Notes under the pieces: generated by a model
Databases searched by the model: none
Seen by the model: the letters and a program-made list of their open reading frames with translations, nothing else
What the model was told of the DNA's origin: nothing
In this document: one piece after another, positions 43,178 to 51,256 of the stretch
Layout: each line of letters opens with the position of its first letter
How positions within the stretch are numbered: the stretch's first letter is position 1
Translations under genes and position numbers: made by a program
Assembly (NCBI RefSeq): GCF_002007645.1
Contig: NZ_CP019791.1
Location: 124,001-188,000, forward strand
Source of the DNA: Anaerohalosphaera lusitana
GTDB lineage: Bacteria; Planctomycetota; Phycisphaerae; Sedimentisphaerales; Anaerohalosphaeraceae
Direction of reading: 5' to 3'
DNA length: 64,000 nucleotides

Positions 43178-44168
43178 TGTCTGTCACCTCCTGGATGTTT
43201 GCAAGGATCTGCTTTGCGAGCTTTTCGGCTGGATCACGTTCGAAAGCTTCGTGGACGCCGAACAGAAATTCATCCTTATAGCAGACTATCTCGGTGGTTC
43301 CGTAGAAATCATAGATGCCGCCGTCGCAGCCTTCGATCTGACCTACCTTCTCTGCGCCGTTGTCAGTGAGGAAAGTCTGATATGCCTGGGCCATTTCTTC
43401 AGCAGCGTCGGGGTTGTCTTTTTTGGCTATGAATGCCTGGACCTCGCCGAAGGTCTCATACTCGACGGTGAAAATATTTTTGAGGGCCTGACTGCCGAAC
43501 GTATTTGAGAGGTGCAGGTTCAGTGTTTGATCCATTCGGCCGTCTGCAGGCAGATATTTGAATATTTCGATCTGCTGTGTATCTTCGCCGCCCAGTTTGT
43601 CGACCAGGTTTTTTGCGACGTTCATCATGGCCTGCTGGAGTCTATTCGATTCCTCTGCGGCGACGAGCTCTATGTAGTATGGACCGAGTGCCATGAAGAC
43701 GGCATTCGAAGTTTTGTAAGCGAACTCGGTCACACCTATCAGCTCACTTTCGGCGCGTCGCTGGATGCTGTAAACGGAAAAGGCGTTACGTGGTTTGGCC
43801 ATATCGTAGACGAATATTTCCATCCATTTTTCCTGCGCATCTTCGGCTGCAAAACGCAGGCTGTGGAGCTGTTCGAATCCCGCGTCGAGGTATACCGGAG
43901 CCTTGCCGTTGATTTTCACGTAGAGGTCGTCCCGGCTGAACTGCTCGGGAGGAGAGATAGCCTGAAGGCCCTGAGGCAGTGCGGCTTTGAGGTTTACTGA
44001 GCTGTCGGCGGCACCGGCCTGCTCTTCGGGCAGAGCCGAGGCGGGATCAAACCTTGACTGGTCGTAATGGAACTGTTTGACCACAATGGCCGAGACGATG
44101 CCGGCCAGTGCAACCAGCGTCAGCGCAGCAAAAATCGTCTCCCTACCCTTAGTCTTCTTTTTCGGCAT
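43164..44168 (-). CDS. Membrane-anchored protein (DUF6599-like), first gene of the redox operon
   Basis: The 334-aa protein has one N-terminal helix (about residues 11-30) and a soluble domain outside the membrane. The domain has two halves: a region with LYVKINGKAPVYLDAG and IFVYDMAKPRNAFSVYSIQRR, and a region of about 130 aa with QTLNLHLSNTFGSQALKN. The pattern resembles DUF6599 proteins, found with DUF362 genes in related genomes (recollection, not checked). The ATG at 44168 is chosen; reading further upstream enters MITE-like copy R3. It overlaps the next gene by 14 nt. Confidence 0.72.
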   Translation of the reverse strand: MPKKKTKGRETIFAALTLVALAGIVSAIVVKQFHYDQSRFDPASALPEEQAGAADSSVNLKAALPQGLQAISPPEQFSRDDLYVKINGKAPVYLDAGFEQLHSLRFAAEDAQEKWMEIFVYDMAKPRNAFSVYSIQRRAESELIGVTEFAYKTSNAVFMALGPYYIELVAAEESNRLQQAMMNVAKNLVDKLGGEDTQQIEIFKYLPADGRMDQTLNLHLSNTFGSQALKNIFTVEYETFGEVQAFIAKKDNPDAAEEMAQAYQTFLTDNGAEKVGQIEGCDGGIYDFYGTTEIVCYKDEFLFGVHEAFERDPAEKLAKQILANIQEVTDSASK

Positions 44169-44198
44169 AGATATCCCCAAACATATACTATAGCTTAA

Positions 44199-44359
44199 GG
44201 GCACCTCTAAGAATTCATTTTGGCGGCCAAGTGAATCTTTTTGATTCCGAGCGGCGTCAGACAAAAACCGCTTTAGCTACAACTAAAGCTGATTTGTCTT
44301 CCTTGCCGGAACACAAAAATCTTCTACTTGCCGCTCAAAAACAATTCATAGAGCTACCC
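44199..44359 (-). mobile_element. 161-bp MITE-like element, copy R3 (inverted)
   Basis: Same length and ends as R1 and R2, in the opposite orientation: GGGCACCTCTAA at left and the complement of GGGTAGCTCTAT at right. TTAA flanks it on both sides (44195-44198 and 44360-44363). It lies 31 nt upstream of the 43164-44168 gene, so it may affect that operon's promoter. Confidence 0.85.
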
Positions 44360-44487
44360 TTAATGATTATAGAATCTTAAATAAGGATTGTCAACTGTGG
44401 TTAACGGCAAAAGACATATCGGTTTACTAAACATTACGTCAAAGCTTCAAGCTCTAAGCAAGCGAGCTGAACCGCTAACGTTTCAAC

Positions 44488-44516
44488 TTGAACAGTGGTT
44501 TCTGCTGTCATATAAT
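44488..44516 (+). promoter_or_regulatory. Candidate sigma-70 promoter of the second sulfatase
   Basis: TTGAAC (44488-44493) and a perfect TATAAT (44511-44516) with a 17-bp spacer, 59 nt before the ATG at 44576. Confidence 0.7.
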
Positions 44517-44575
44517 GGCTGCGAAGCATTTCAAGACTCATAATTAGCTATTGTTAAAGAGTTTAGGAGTTGGTC

Positions 44576-46066
44576 ATGGACCGAAGACAGTTCATCCAGA
44601 TTGCGGGAACCGGTGCTGCACTGATGTCACTGCCGGGTTCAGTGACGATGGCTTTAGAGGGCTCAGACAAAGACGGGCGACTCAAGGGTTGCCGCCCAAA
44701 TATTATTCTGGTGCTGACAGATGATCAGGGGTACGGGGACCTGGCCTGTCACGGGCACCCATACCTGAAAACTCCCAATCTTGACAAGCTTTACAGCCAG
44801 AGCACACGCCTTACGGACTATCATGTAAGTCCTACATGTGCTCCGACAAGGTCCGCTATTATGACTGGACGGGCTCCTTTTAAGAATGGTATAACGCACA
44901 CGATCCTGGAACGTGAGCGTATGACACTGCAGGCGACCACTATAGCGGAAGTTCTGCGATCGGCCGGCTATACGACTGGCATATTCGGCAAATGGCACCT
45001 TGGAGACGAGGAACCATATCAGCCTTGCAACCGCGGCTTTGACGAGATGTTCATCCATGGTGCGGGCGGGATCGGCCAGGCTTATCCGGGCAGTTGCGCA
45101 GACGTTCCGGGCAACAGCTATTTTGACCCGATCATCCGGCATAATGACAAATTTGTCCAGACCCAGGGTTACTGTACGGATGTGTTCTTTCGGCAAGCTC
45201 TGGGATGGGTCAAGGATAACCACGAGAGGCCCTTCTTTGCGTATATCTCTACGAATGCTCCTCATGCTCCGTTCCACTGTCCCGAAAAGTACGTCAAGAT
45301 GTATGAGAACAAGGTAGACCGCAAGCATCGTGCAGCTTTCTATGGCATGGTAACAAACATCGATGAAAATGTGGGGCTGCTCTTGAAAAAGCTTGACGAG
45401 TGGGGGCTGTCTAACGACACGCTGGTTGTATTTATGACAGACAACGGGACATCTGCCGGTGATTACAACGCCGGGATGCGAGGCAGGAAGGGCACTGTCC
45501 GAGAAGGTGGATGTCGGGTGCCGGCTTTTTTCAGATTGCCGGGCAGGATCGCGGCCGGACGAGATGTGGACCGCCTTACGCGTCATATTGATATATTTCC
45601 GACTTTCGCCGAGCTGGCCGGCGCTGAATACGATGTAGAGGTGGACGGGCGAAGCCTGCTGGACCTGCTTGTGGACCCTGATGCCCAATGGGAAGACAGA
45701 TATACATTCTTTCACCTGGGCAGGTGGGGTAAGGAGGGTGTTGAACGCTGGAGGAACATAAAGACGGTCGATCCGGATGAAGCGAAGTACCGTTCCTTTG
45801 CTGTACGAAATGAACGATGGCGACTGGTAAACGGCAGCGAACTGTACGATATACAGAAGGACCCGGGTGAGAAAGAAAATGTAATCGAGCAAAATTTTGA
45901 GATTGCGAAGGATATGGTAGAAGCTTACGACAAGTGGTGGGATGAAGTTCGGCCGTTAATGGTGAATGAAGATGTGCCTCTTGCAGAGAAAAAACCCTAC
46001 CATGTAAAGTACCGAAAGCAAAAAGATGAGGTCGGGATCCCCAGGTGGAAGCCGCCAAAGATTTGA
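44576..46066 (+). CDS. Tat-exported sulfatase
   Basis: The 496-aa protein begins with a short Tat-like leader (MDRRQFIQIAGTGAALMSL). Metal-site Asp49-Asp50 lie in LVLTDDQGYGD, and the sulfatase signature CAPTR has Cys88 as the formylglycine precursor. Later motifs are FGKWHLGD (metal/sulfate-binding Lys-His) and FMTDNGTSAGDYN. Sulfate-ester cleavage outside the cytoplasm is expected. AGGAG (44565-44569) lies 6 nt before the ATG at 44576, favouring it over a TTG two codons earlier. The protein is diverged from the sulfatase at 5334 and not a recent duplicate. Confidence 0.93.
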   Translation: MDRRQFIQIAGTGAALMSLPGSVTMALEGSDKDGRLKGCRPNIILVLTDDQGYGDLACHGHPYLKTPNLDKLYSQSTRLTDYHVSPTCAPTRSAIMTGRAPFKNGITHTILERERMTLQATTIAEVLRSAGYTTGIFGKWHLGDEEPYQPCNRGFDEMFIHGAGGIGQAYPGSCADVPGNSYFDPIIRHNDKFVQTQGYCTDVFFRQALGWVKDNHERPFFAYISTNAPHAPFHCPEKYVKMYENKVDRKHRAAFYGMVTNIDENVGLLLKKLDEWGLSNDTLVVFMTDNGTSAGDYNAGMRGRKGTVREGGCRVPAFFRLPGRIAAGRDVDRLTRHIDIFPTFAELAGAEYDVEVDGRSLLDLLVDPDAQWEDRYTFFHLGRWGKEGVERWRNIKTVDPDEAKYRSFAVRNERWRLVNGSELYDIQKDPGEKENVIEQNFEIAKDMVEAYDKWWDEVRPLMVNEDVPLAEKKPYHVKYRKQKDEVGIPRWKPPKI

Positions 46067-46235
46067 ATGGCGAATCAGAGCCCATCCTCCGACTTGCGGC
46101 TTTTGAAGACTGCCAGATTCTGGAAACAGCTCGTGAAAAACTGCTTTTTGGCTTGTGCTTGCATCTTTTGGCGATTTTGCTAAAATGCCGGACTTGTTTT
46201 GGTGATATTCCCACATCCTGAAAAGGAAAATCCAT

Positions 46236-46949
46236 TTGCAGAATAAAGAAAGTATCAGTGATCCACACACACAGATGCCGTTGACGCGTATACAGAAGCT
46301 CATCGGCGGCTACATGCACCGCTCGAAGCGGGAGAAGCCCTGCTGTTATATGGAATGCACGGCCGATCTGACGGATCTGGTCAAGCTCCGCAAGAGATTT
46401 TCGCGGCAGGCGGGTATACGGATCACGACGAACGACTTTTTTATAGCGGCGATAGGGCATGCGATAGCGGAATTTCCGCTTTTTGCGGGACGGATGGATG
46501 AGACGGGCGATTTTATCGAGACAACCGAGCAAACGGGGGTAGGGTTTGCGGTGGCGGCACCGCAGGGACTGGTGGTTCCGGTGGTGAAAGACGTATCCAG
46601 CAAATCTCTCGCACAGGTGTCGGCGGACAGCGATCATCTGCTGAGAAAAGCGCGGTCGAACAAGCTGGATCTGGATGATTTTGACGGGGCGAACGTGGTG
46701 CTTTCGGGGCTTGGTATGTTCGGGGTGACATCGTTTATTGCGATCGCGCCGCCGGAAGCTGTGGGCATAATTTCTATCGGCAAGATCGTGGAGAAGGCGC
46801 TGCCGGTAGACGGCGAGATAGCGCCACGGCGAACGATGTCGATCACGCTGGCGGCGGACATGCGGATCGTGAGCGAGAGTTACGCAGCGCGGTTTTTGCG
46901 GCGGATCGTGGATATGCTGGAGAACCCGACCTGCATGACGTCGCTTTAG
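46236..46949 (+). CDS. E2-like (2-oxoacid dehydrogenase acyltransferase fold) protein with degenerate catalytic motif
   Basis: The 237-aa protein matches only the catalytic domain of dihydrolipoyl acyltransferases: RIQKLIGGYMHRSKREKP, VGFAVAAPQGLVVPVVKDV, and LSGLGMFGVTSFIAIAPPEAV (quoted in part: GLGMFGVTSF). There is no lipoyl or peripheral-binding domain. The catalytic segment DHRxxDG is replaced by Asp208-Met209-Arg210-Ile-Val-Ser213-Glu214, so the active His is lost. It may be a structural or regulatory relative or act on another acyl substrate. The TTG at 46236 is used, with AAAAGGA upstream. No E1 or E3 genes adjoin it. Confidence 0.8.
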   Translation: MQNKESISDPHTQMPLTRIQKLIGGYMHRSKREKPCCYMECTADLTDLVKLRKRFSRQAGIRITTNDFFIAAIGHAIAEFPLFAGRMDETGDFIETTEQTGVGFAVAAPQGLVVPVVKDVSSKSLAQVSADSDHLLRKARSNKLDLDDFDGANVVLSGLGMFGVTSFIAIAPPEAVGIISIGKIVEKALPVDGEIAPRRTMSITLAADMRIVSESYAARFLRRIVDMLENPTCMTSL

Positions 46950-46988
46950 CAGCAATTATCTGCACAGCCCGGGCACTTTACCGCGCAA

Positions 46989-47027
46989 GAAAATCCCGCT
47001 GCAAGTCTAAGTGAATCACAGCGGGAT
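46989..47027 (-). terminator. Hairpin terminator after the GH20 gene (weak T-run)
   Basis: ATCCCGCTG (46993-47001) pairs with CAGCGGGAT (47019-47027). On the minus strand the stem is followed by TTTTCTT. It lies 26 nt beyond the stop of the hexosaminidase gene. Confidence 0.65.
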
Positions 47028-47052
47028 CGGAAACTTCCGAATTGCCATTCTG

Positions 47053-49323
47053 TTACTTATGGAACAGCACGTTGGCGGGGATGTTGCGTTTTTTGATTAC
47101 CGGGCCTTGCCATTTCACGTCGAGTGAGTGGGCGCCGCCTGCTTCGAAGTAGGTGACTGTGATGGGATGATAGCCTGGTTTGAGGAAGACAGTACCTGCC
47201 TTTTCCTGCGAGCCGTGCAGTCCTCCGTTGTCGACGACGAGCTGGTCGCCGATGTAGAGTTTGCTGCCGTCATCGCTGGTCGTGTAGAAGGTGTATTCGC
47301 CGAAGAAGCGGACCTTCAGGAAGCCTTGCAGCTTGACGGCGAAGCTGTTCTCACGGACATCGTCGGGGAGGGTGAGGCCGGGCTGTACGCCTTTTTTCGC
47401 CGGTTCGAGTTTTTCGAAATCGGGCAGTTTGTCGAAATTGCCTTCGTAGTAGCTGAACTTGACGCCGCGTTTGGGGTTTTTGACGCTGACGCTTTCATGA
47501 GGAGTAACCTTCTTATATTCACCAACGACGGGGACGCTGGCCTTGCCGTCGGGCATGAAGGTTCGGGCGATGACAGTGCAGTCTTCTGTTATCTCGACAG
47601 GCTCGGTGTAGACCTGGGCATCTGCCTTTGGTACTTTGCCGTTAGTGGTGTATCTTATTACCGCACCTTCGACCGGTTCTTCGAGGCGGAGCTGCCCGTT
47701 CTGCATGAATGCGTTCTTTTCCTGCAGGCCCTTTGGTATCGGCGCCCAGTAGTTGGCGTTCATTGCGCCGTAGCGGAGGTATTGTTTGGCGAGTCTTTGC
47801 TGGTAGCCGGGCCAGTCCTTTGATTTTTTCGGCGACCAGACGACCTCAGCCAGCGCGCTCATTCGAGGCAGTACCATGTATTCGACGTGCTCAGGCGTTT
47901 CGATGTATTCGGTCCAGACCTGTGCCTGGGAGCCGAGTATGTGCTCTGCCTGTTCGTCGGTGAGCTGCTGCGGTACGGGGTCGTATGCGTATACTTTGCC
48001 GAGCGTGTTGGGTGTGTAGCCTATTGCTGCGGGTTCGTATTCGCTGTCGCTGTTGCGGGCGTCGAAGTATGTGGGTGAGACTGGAGCCATGACGCAGTCG
48101 TGACCGGACTTTGCAGCCGCGATGCCGCCGCCCATGCCGCGCCAGCTCATAACGGTCGCATTCGGTGCGAGGCCGCCTTCGAGGATCTCGTCCCAGCCGA
48201 TCAGGCGTTTGCCCTTGCCGGCCAGGTATTTTTCCATTCGCTTGATGAAGTAACTTTGCAGCTCGTGTTCGTCTTCGAGGTTTTCTTCGGCGATGCGTTT
48301 CTGGCACTTTGGACAGTTCTGCCAGCGGACCTTCGGGCATTCATCGCCGCCGATGTGTACGTATTCGCTGGGGAAGAGTTCGATAACTTCGTCGAGGACG
48401 TTCTGCAGGAACTCGAACGTCTTTTCGTTACCGGCACAGTAGACGTCTCTGCTTACGCCCCATTCGGTGCGGACCTCGAACGGGCCGCCGGTGCAGGAGA
48501 GCTCGGGATAGGCAGCGAGGGCGGCGACGCTGTGGCCGGGCATTTCGATCTCGGGGACGACGGTGACGAACCGCTGTTTGGCGTATTCGACAACTTCGCG
48601 GATCTGGTCTTGTGTGTAGTAGCCGCCGTATTTGCCGCCGTTGGGGCCCTTGCGCCATGCGCTGATCTCGGTGAGTTTCGGATACTGCTCAATCTCGATG
48701 CGCCAGCCCTGGTCCTCGGTGAGGTGCCAGTGGAAGGTGTTCATTTTGTGCATGGCGATGTAGTCGATGTATTGCTTGACGAAGTCGAGGGGCATGAAGT
48801 GGCGGCATACGTCGAGGTGCATACCCCGCCATTCGAATCGCGGCTCGTCGAGGACGAGTATTTCGGGGACGGTCCATTCGGTGCCTTTTACTTCGGTTCT
48901 GCTGTAGACCTGTGCGGGGAGGAGCTGGAGGATGGTCTGGCAGCCGTAGAATACGCCGGCCGGGTCGGAGCCCTGAACGGTGATCTTTTCGGGGGTGACA
49001 TCGAGGTGGTAGCCTTCGTCGCCGACGGAAATTTCATCGGAGATGGTGAGCTCGATGATGTTCTTTTTGCTTTCGAACCAGCCGGGCTTTTTGACGGTCA
49101 GATCGAAGCCTGTGGCGGGTTCGAATGTTTCGGCGAGGTAGTCACCGACCTGCTGAGTGGCGTCTTCGACGAGAATTTTCGTGTTTTCGGTCAGTTCGAA
49201 TTCGCCGCCGCCGACAGTCATCTCGACGGGTTTGGGGATGATCGAAACCTCGTCGGCTTGAATCATACCTGCTGTTAAGACGAAAGCCAGAACGGCTGTT
49301 AGAATGATAGATCTGCGTAACAT
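47053..49323 (-). CDS. Secreted GH20 beta-N-acetylhexosaminidase with PA14 domain
   Basis: The 756-aa protein has a signal peptide (residues 1-23, ending IQAD), a GH20b N-terminal domain (about 25-150) and a TIM barrel (about 160-500) with HWHLTEDQGWR (198-208), VPEIEMPGHS (256-265) and the catalytic pair Asp327-Glu328 in HIGGDECPK. A PA14-type beta-barrel lies near 620-745 (GEYTFYTTSDDGSKLYIG). It removes terminal N-acetylglucosamine/galactosamine from chitin or glycoconjugates by a substrate-assisted mechanism; PA14 is likely carbohydrate-binding. The gene stands alone, with a terminator at 46989. Confidence 0.94.
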   Translation of the reverse strand: MLRRSIILTAVLAFVLTAGMIQADEVSIIPKPVEMTVGGGEFELTENTKILVEDATQQVGDYLAETFEPATGFDLTVKKPGWFESKKNIIELTISDEISVGDEGYHLDVTPEKITVQGSDPAGVFYGCQTILQLLPAQVYSRTEVKGTEWTVPEILVLDEPRFEWRGMHLDVCRHFMPLDFVKQYIDYIAMHKMNTFHWHLTEDQGWRIEIEQYPKLTEISAWRKGPNGGKYGGYYTQDQIREVVEYAKQRFVTVVPEIEMPGHSVAALAAYPELSCTGGPFEVRTEWGVSRDVYCAGNEKTFEFLQNVLDEVIELFPSEYVHIGGDECPKVRWQNCPKCQKRIAEENLEDEHELQSYFIKRMEKYLAGKGKRLIGWDEILEGGLAPNATVMSWRGMGGGIAAAKSGHDCVMAPVSPTYFDARNSDSEYEPAAIGYTPNTLGKVYAYDPVPQQLTDEQAEHILGSQAQVWTEYIETPEHVEYMVLPRMSALAEVVWSPKKSKDWPGYQQRLAKQYLRYGAMNANYWAPIPKGLQEKNAFMQNGQLRLEEPVEGAVIRYTTNGKVPKADAQVYTEPVEITEDCTVIARTFMPDGKASVPVVGEYKKVTPHESVSVKNPKRGVKFSYYEGNFDKLPDFEKLEPAKKGVQPGLTLPDDVRENSFAVKLQGFLKVRFFGEYTFYTTSDDGSKLYIGDQLVVDNGGLHGSQEKAGTVFLKPGYHPITVTYFEAGGAHSLDVKWQGPVIKKRNIPANVLFHK

Positions 49324-49490
49324 TTACCCACCTTTCAATAACTTTATGAATGCTAACTCTGATCATTTTACTAACCTGTCAAACGCCATTATCTGCGGCG
49401 AAACATGTGTTTCGAGGCAAAATCGTTTCATGATTTGCTCAAAAATACCGTTTCGACCGTAAAAAATGCCTCGACAGGCAAAATTAGGTA

Positions 49491-49519
49491 TTGACAAAAA
49501 CTGTATTCAGCACTAAAAG
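49491..49519 (+). promoter_or_regulatory. Possible promoter of a small RNA
   Basis: TTGACA (49491-49496) with a 17-bp spacer to TAAAAG (49514-49519), a weak -10. No coding sequence follows. Confidence 0.35.
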
Positions 49520-49556
49520 TGTTATTTAGAAAATCAATACAGCACTTATTTGTACA

Positions 49557-49599
49557 AAGGTTGCTTCCTATCGTCATCCACGGAGCAGCCTTTATTTTT
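49557..49599 (+). terminator. Plus-strand terminator in the hexosaminidase/parA gap
   Basis: AAGGTTGCT (49557-49565) pairs with AGCAGCCTT (49584-49592, one G-T pair), followed by TTTATTTTT. No plus-strand gene lies upstream within 2.5 kb; the candidate small RNA would end here. Confidence 0.6.
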
Positions 49600-49627
49600 G
49601 CGCCGTGCTCACGCGGATGCATGAATT

Positions 49628-50680
49628 CTACTCACCCATCGCCCGACGGTTTTGCAAGTCCTGCTCGTCGCTGTTCGTGTCGAGGTCGCCTCGTTCATAA
49701 TCCGACATGTCATCAGCGCCGTATTCGAAAGCGGCTGTTTCGTCCGGGTCGGGGGTTTGCTCTGATGCTGTCTGGGCTGCTTCTCTTGCTTCCTGGACGG
49801 ATCGCGGTTCGGGTTCGGTGACTGCTTCGGGCGATGAATCGTCTTCGTCCGATTGTTCTGCAACCTCAGTTTCAGCTTGCGTCTGGCCGTCACCGTTGCC
49901 GCCGATGAGGTATTCCGCGACTGCCTGGTAATCGGATGCGCCGTTGCAGGCGGGTTCGTATTCGAAGATGGTCTTACCAAAGCTGGGAGCCTCGGCCAGT
50001 TTGATGTTTCTGCGTATATGTATCGGTACGATCTCTGCGTCGGCCCAGGGCTGGTCGGTGCCGCGAGCGTTTTCGAGGAACTGCTCGATGTCCGACTTGA
50101 CGTCGGAGGAAAGGGTGGTTCGGCTGTCGTACATGCAGAGCAGGATCGCGCTGATCTTGAGCGACGGATTGATCCGGCTGCCGACGAGAGTGACGGTCTG
50201 CATGAGCTTGCCGAAGCCCTGCAGCGCGAGGAAGTGCGGCTGGATGGGTATGAAAACTTCGCCGACTGCTGAGAGGGCGTTGAGGCTCAAGAGTCCGAGC
50301 GAAGGCGGACAGTCTATGATCAGGTAATCGAAGAATTCGCTGACTTCCTTAAGGGCTTCTCGCAGGATGATCTCGCGGCCGACGACGCTGACAAGCTCGT
50401 TTTCGGCGCCGACGAGGTCGATGTTGGCACCGAGGAGCCAGAGATTTTCGCGAACGTGCAAGAGCTCTTCTTTAATGTTCGCGGAATTGCACAGCACATC
50501 GTATGCGCCGCTGCCGTCGCTTTCGGCGTCCACGCCCAGGTGGATCGTCAGATGGGCCTGCGGGTCCAGATCGATCACCATCACCCTGTAGCCTCTCTCG
50601 GCGAGCGCGCCGGCGGTATTAGCTACGGTTGTCGTCTTGCCAACTCCACCCTTCTGGTTCAGTACGGCAATGGTTCTCAA
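49628..50680 (-). CDS. ParA/Soj-family ATPase with acidic C-terminal tail
   Basis: The 350-aa protein has the deviant Walker A NQKGGVGKTTT (8-18), VMVIDLDPQAHLT (about 33-45), YLIIDCPPSLGLLS (about 118-131) and the ParA C-terminal region RRNIKLAEAPSFGK to about residue 265, followed by an 85-aa Glu/Asp/Gln-rich tail without known domain. ParA ATPases bind DNA non-specifically and position chromosomes or protein cargo. The start is TTG at 50680 after AGGTGGG. No parB gene or parS-like site is seen, so the cargo is unknown. The tail may be a partner-binding region. Confidence 0.87.
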   Translation of the reverse strand: MRTIAVLNQKGGVGKTTTVANTAGALAERGYRVMVIDLDPQAHLTIHLGVDAESDGSGAYDVLCNSANIKEELLHVRENLWLLGANIDLVGAENELVSVVGREIILREALKEVSEFFDYLIIDCPPSLGLLSLNALSAVGEVFIPIQPHFLALQGFGKLMQTVTLVGSRINPSLKISAILLCMYDSRTTLSSDVKSDIEQFLENARGTDQPWADAEIVPIHIRRNIKLAEAPSFGKTIFEYEPACNGASDYQAVAEYLIGGNGDGQTQAETEVAEQSDEDDSSPEAVTEPEPRSVQEAREAAQTASEQTPDPDETAAFEYGADDMSDYERGDLDTNSDEQDLQNRRAMGE

Positions 50681-50746
50681 GGTCCCACCTCTGCTAAAAT
50701 CAAATAACTCTCATACGACAGATTGCCTCTGCCGTCATTTTGTAAT

Positions 50747-51163
50747 TCATCGGTCTTCATCGCGGATCTTCTTCAAAACCGCGTCCAGTACGCCGTTGAC
50801 AAATCGCGGGGACTGGTCACCGCTGTATTTTTTGGCGATCTCTATCGCTTCGTTTATGACGACCTTGCCCGGTATTTCGGAGCAGTATCTTATCTGGTAT
50901 ACGCTGAGCCGGAGGATGCTGCGGTCGACGACGGATAGCCGGGATAGATCCCATTTCAGTGCCGCTTTGCGGATGAGGTCATCGCAGGTCGGAAGATGCT
51001 CCCATGTGCCCCGCGCCCAGTCGCGGGCGAGCGTGAACACCATGTCGTCATCGCTTTCCTGCTTGAGGAACAGCTCCAGGCCGCCCAGAAAATCGTCACC
51101 CTGAACATCCAGTTGGTATATAGCCTGCATGGCCAGCTCTCTGGCTCTACTTCTTCTGTCCAC
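50747..51163 (-). CDS. nusB: Transcription antitermination factor NusB
   Basis: The 138-aa all-helical protein matches NusB: RRSRARELAMQAIYQLD (about 3-19), WDLSRLSVVDRSILRLSVYQI (quoted in part: RLSVVDRSILRL), VVINEAIEIAKKYS and FVNGVLDAVL. With NusE it binds boxA RNA for antitermination on rRNA operons. The start is GTG at 51163. It follows ribH in the same direction, a common bacterial arrangement. Confidence 0.95.
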   Translation of the reverse strand: MDRRSRARELAMQAIYQLDVQGDDFLGGLELFLKQESDDDMVFTLARDWARGTWEHLPTCDDLIRKAALKWDLSRLSVVDRSILRLSVYQIRYCSEIPGKVVINEAIEIAKKYSGDQSPRFVNGVLDAVLKKIRDEDR

Positions 51164-51256
51164 TTAAACTTCCCTGTATCTGCAAATTAAGTATTATCAG
51201 AATCGAATGCGCAGGATCGCGCACCCCCGTACCTTGGTCGCCCTTTTACGATATAA

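Larger units (their letters stand above)
44169..44575. other. Intergenic region with MITE copy R3 and the sulfatase promoter
   Basis: Contains MITE-like copy R3 (44199-44359), about 120 bp of AT-rich sequence and a promoter (44488-44516). No gene is present. Confidence 0.7.
49324..49627. other. Intergenic region with a candidate plus-strand small RNA
   Basis: No protein gene is supported. The region holds a TTGACA promoter-like start at 49491, dyads between 49501 and 49542, and a plus-strand terminator at 49557-49599. The flanking genes are both on the minus strand, so a separate plus-strand transcript is possible. Confidence 0.5.

Noticed and set aside
45576-46955. 459-aa minus-strand frame across the sulfatase and E2-like genes
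   Set aside because: It crosses two well-supported genes and has a random Arg/His/Pro-rich composition.
48100-49278. 392-aa open frame on the plus strand opposite the GH20 gene
   Set aside because: Highly acidic and Gly/Phe/Val-rich, as expected from reading the reverse of the hexosaminidase; no ribosome site or domain.
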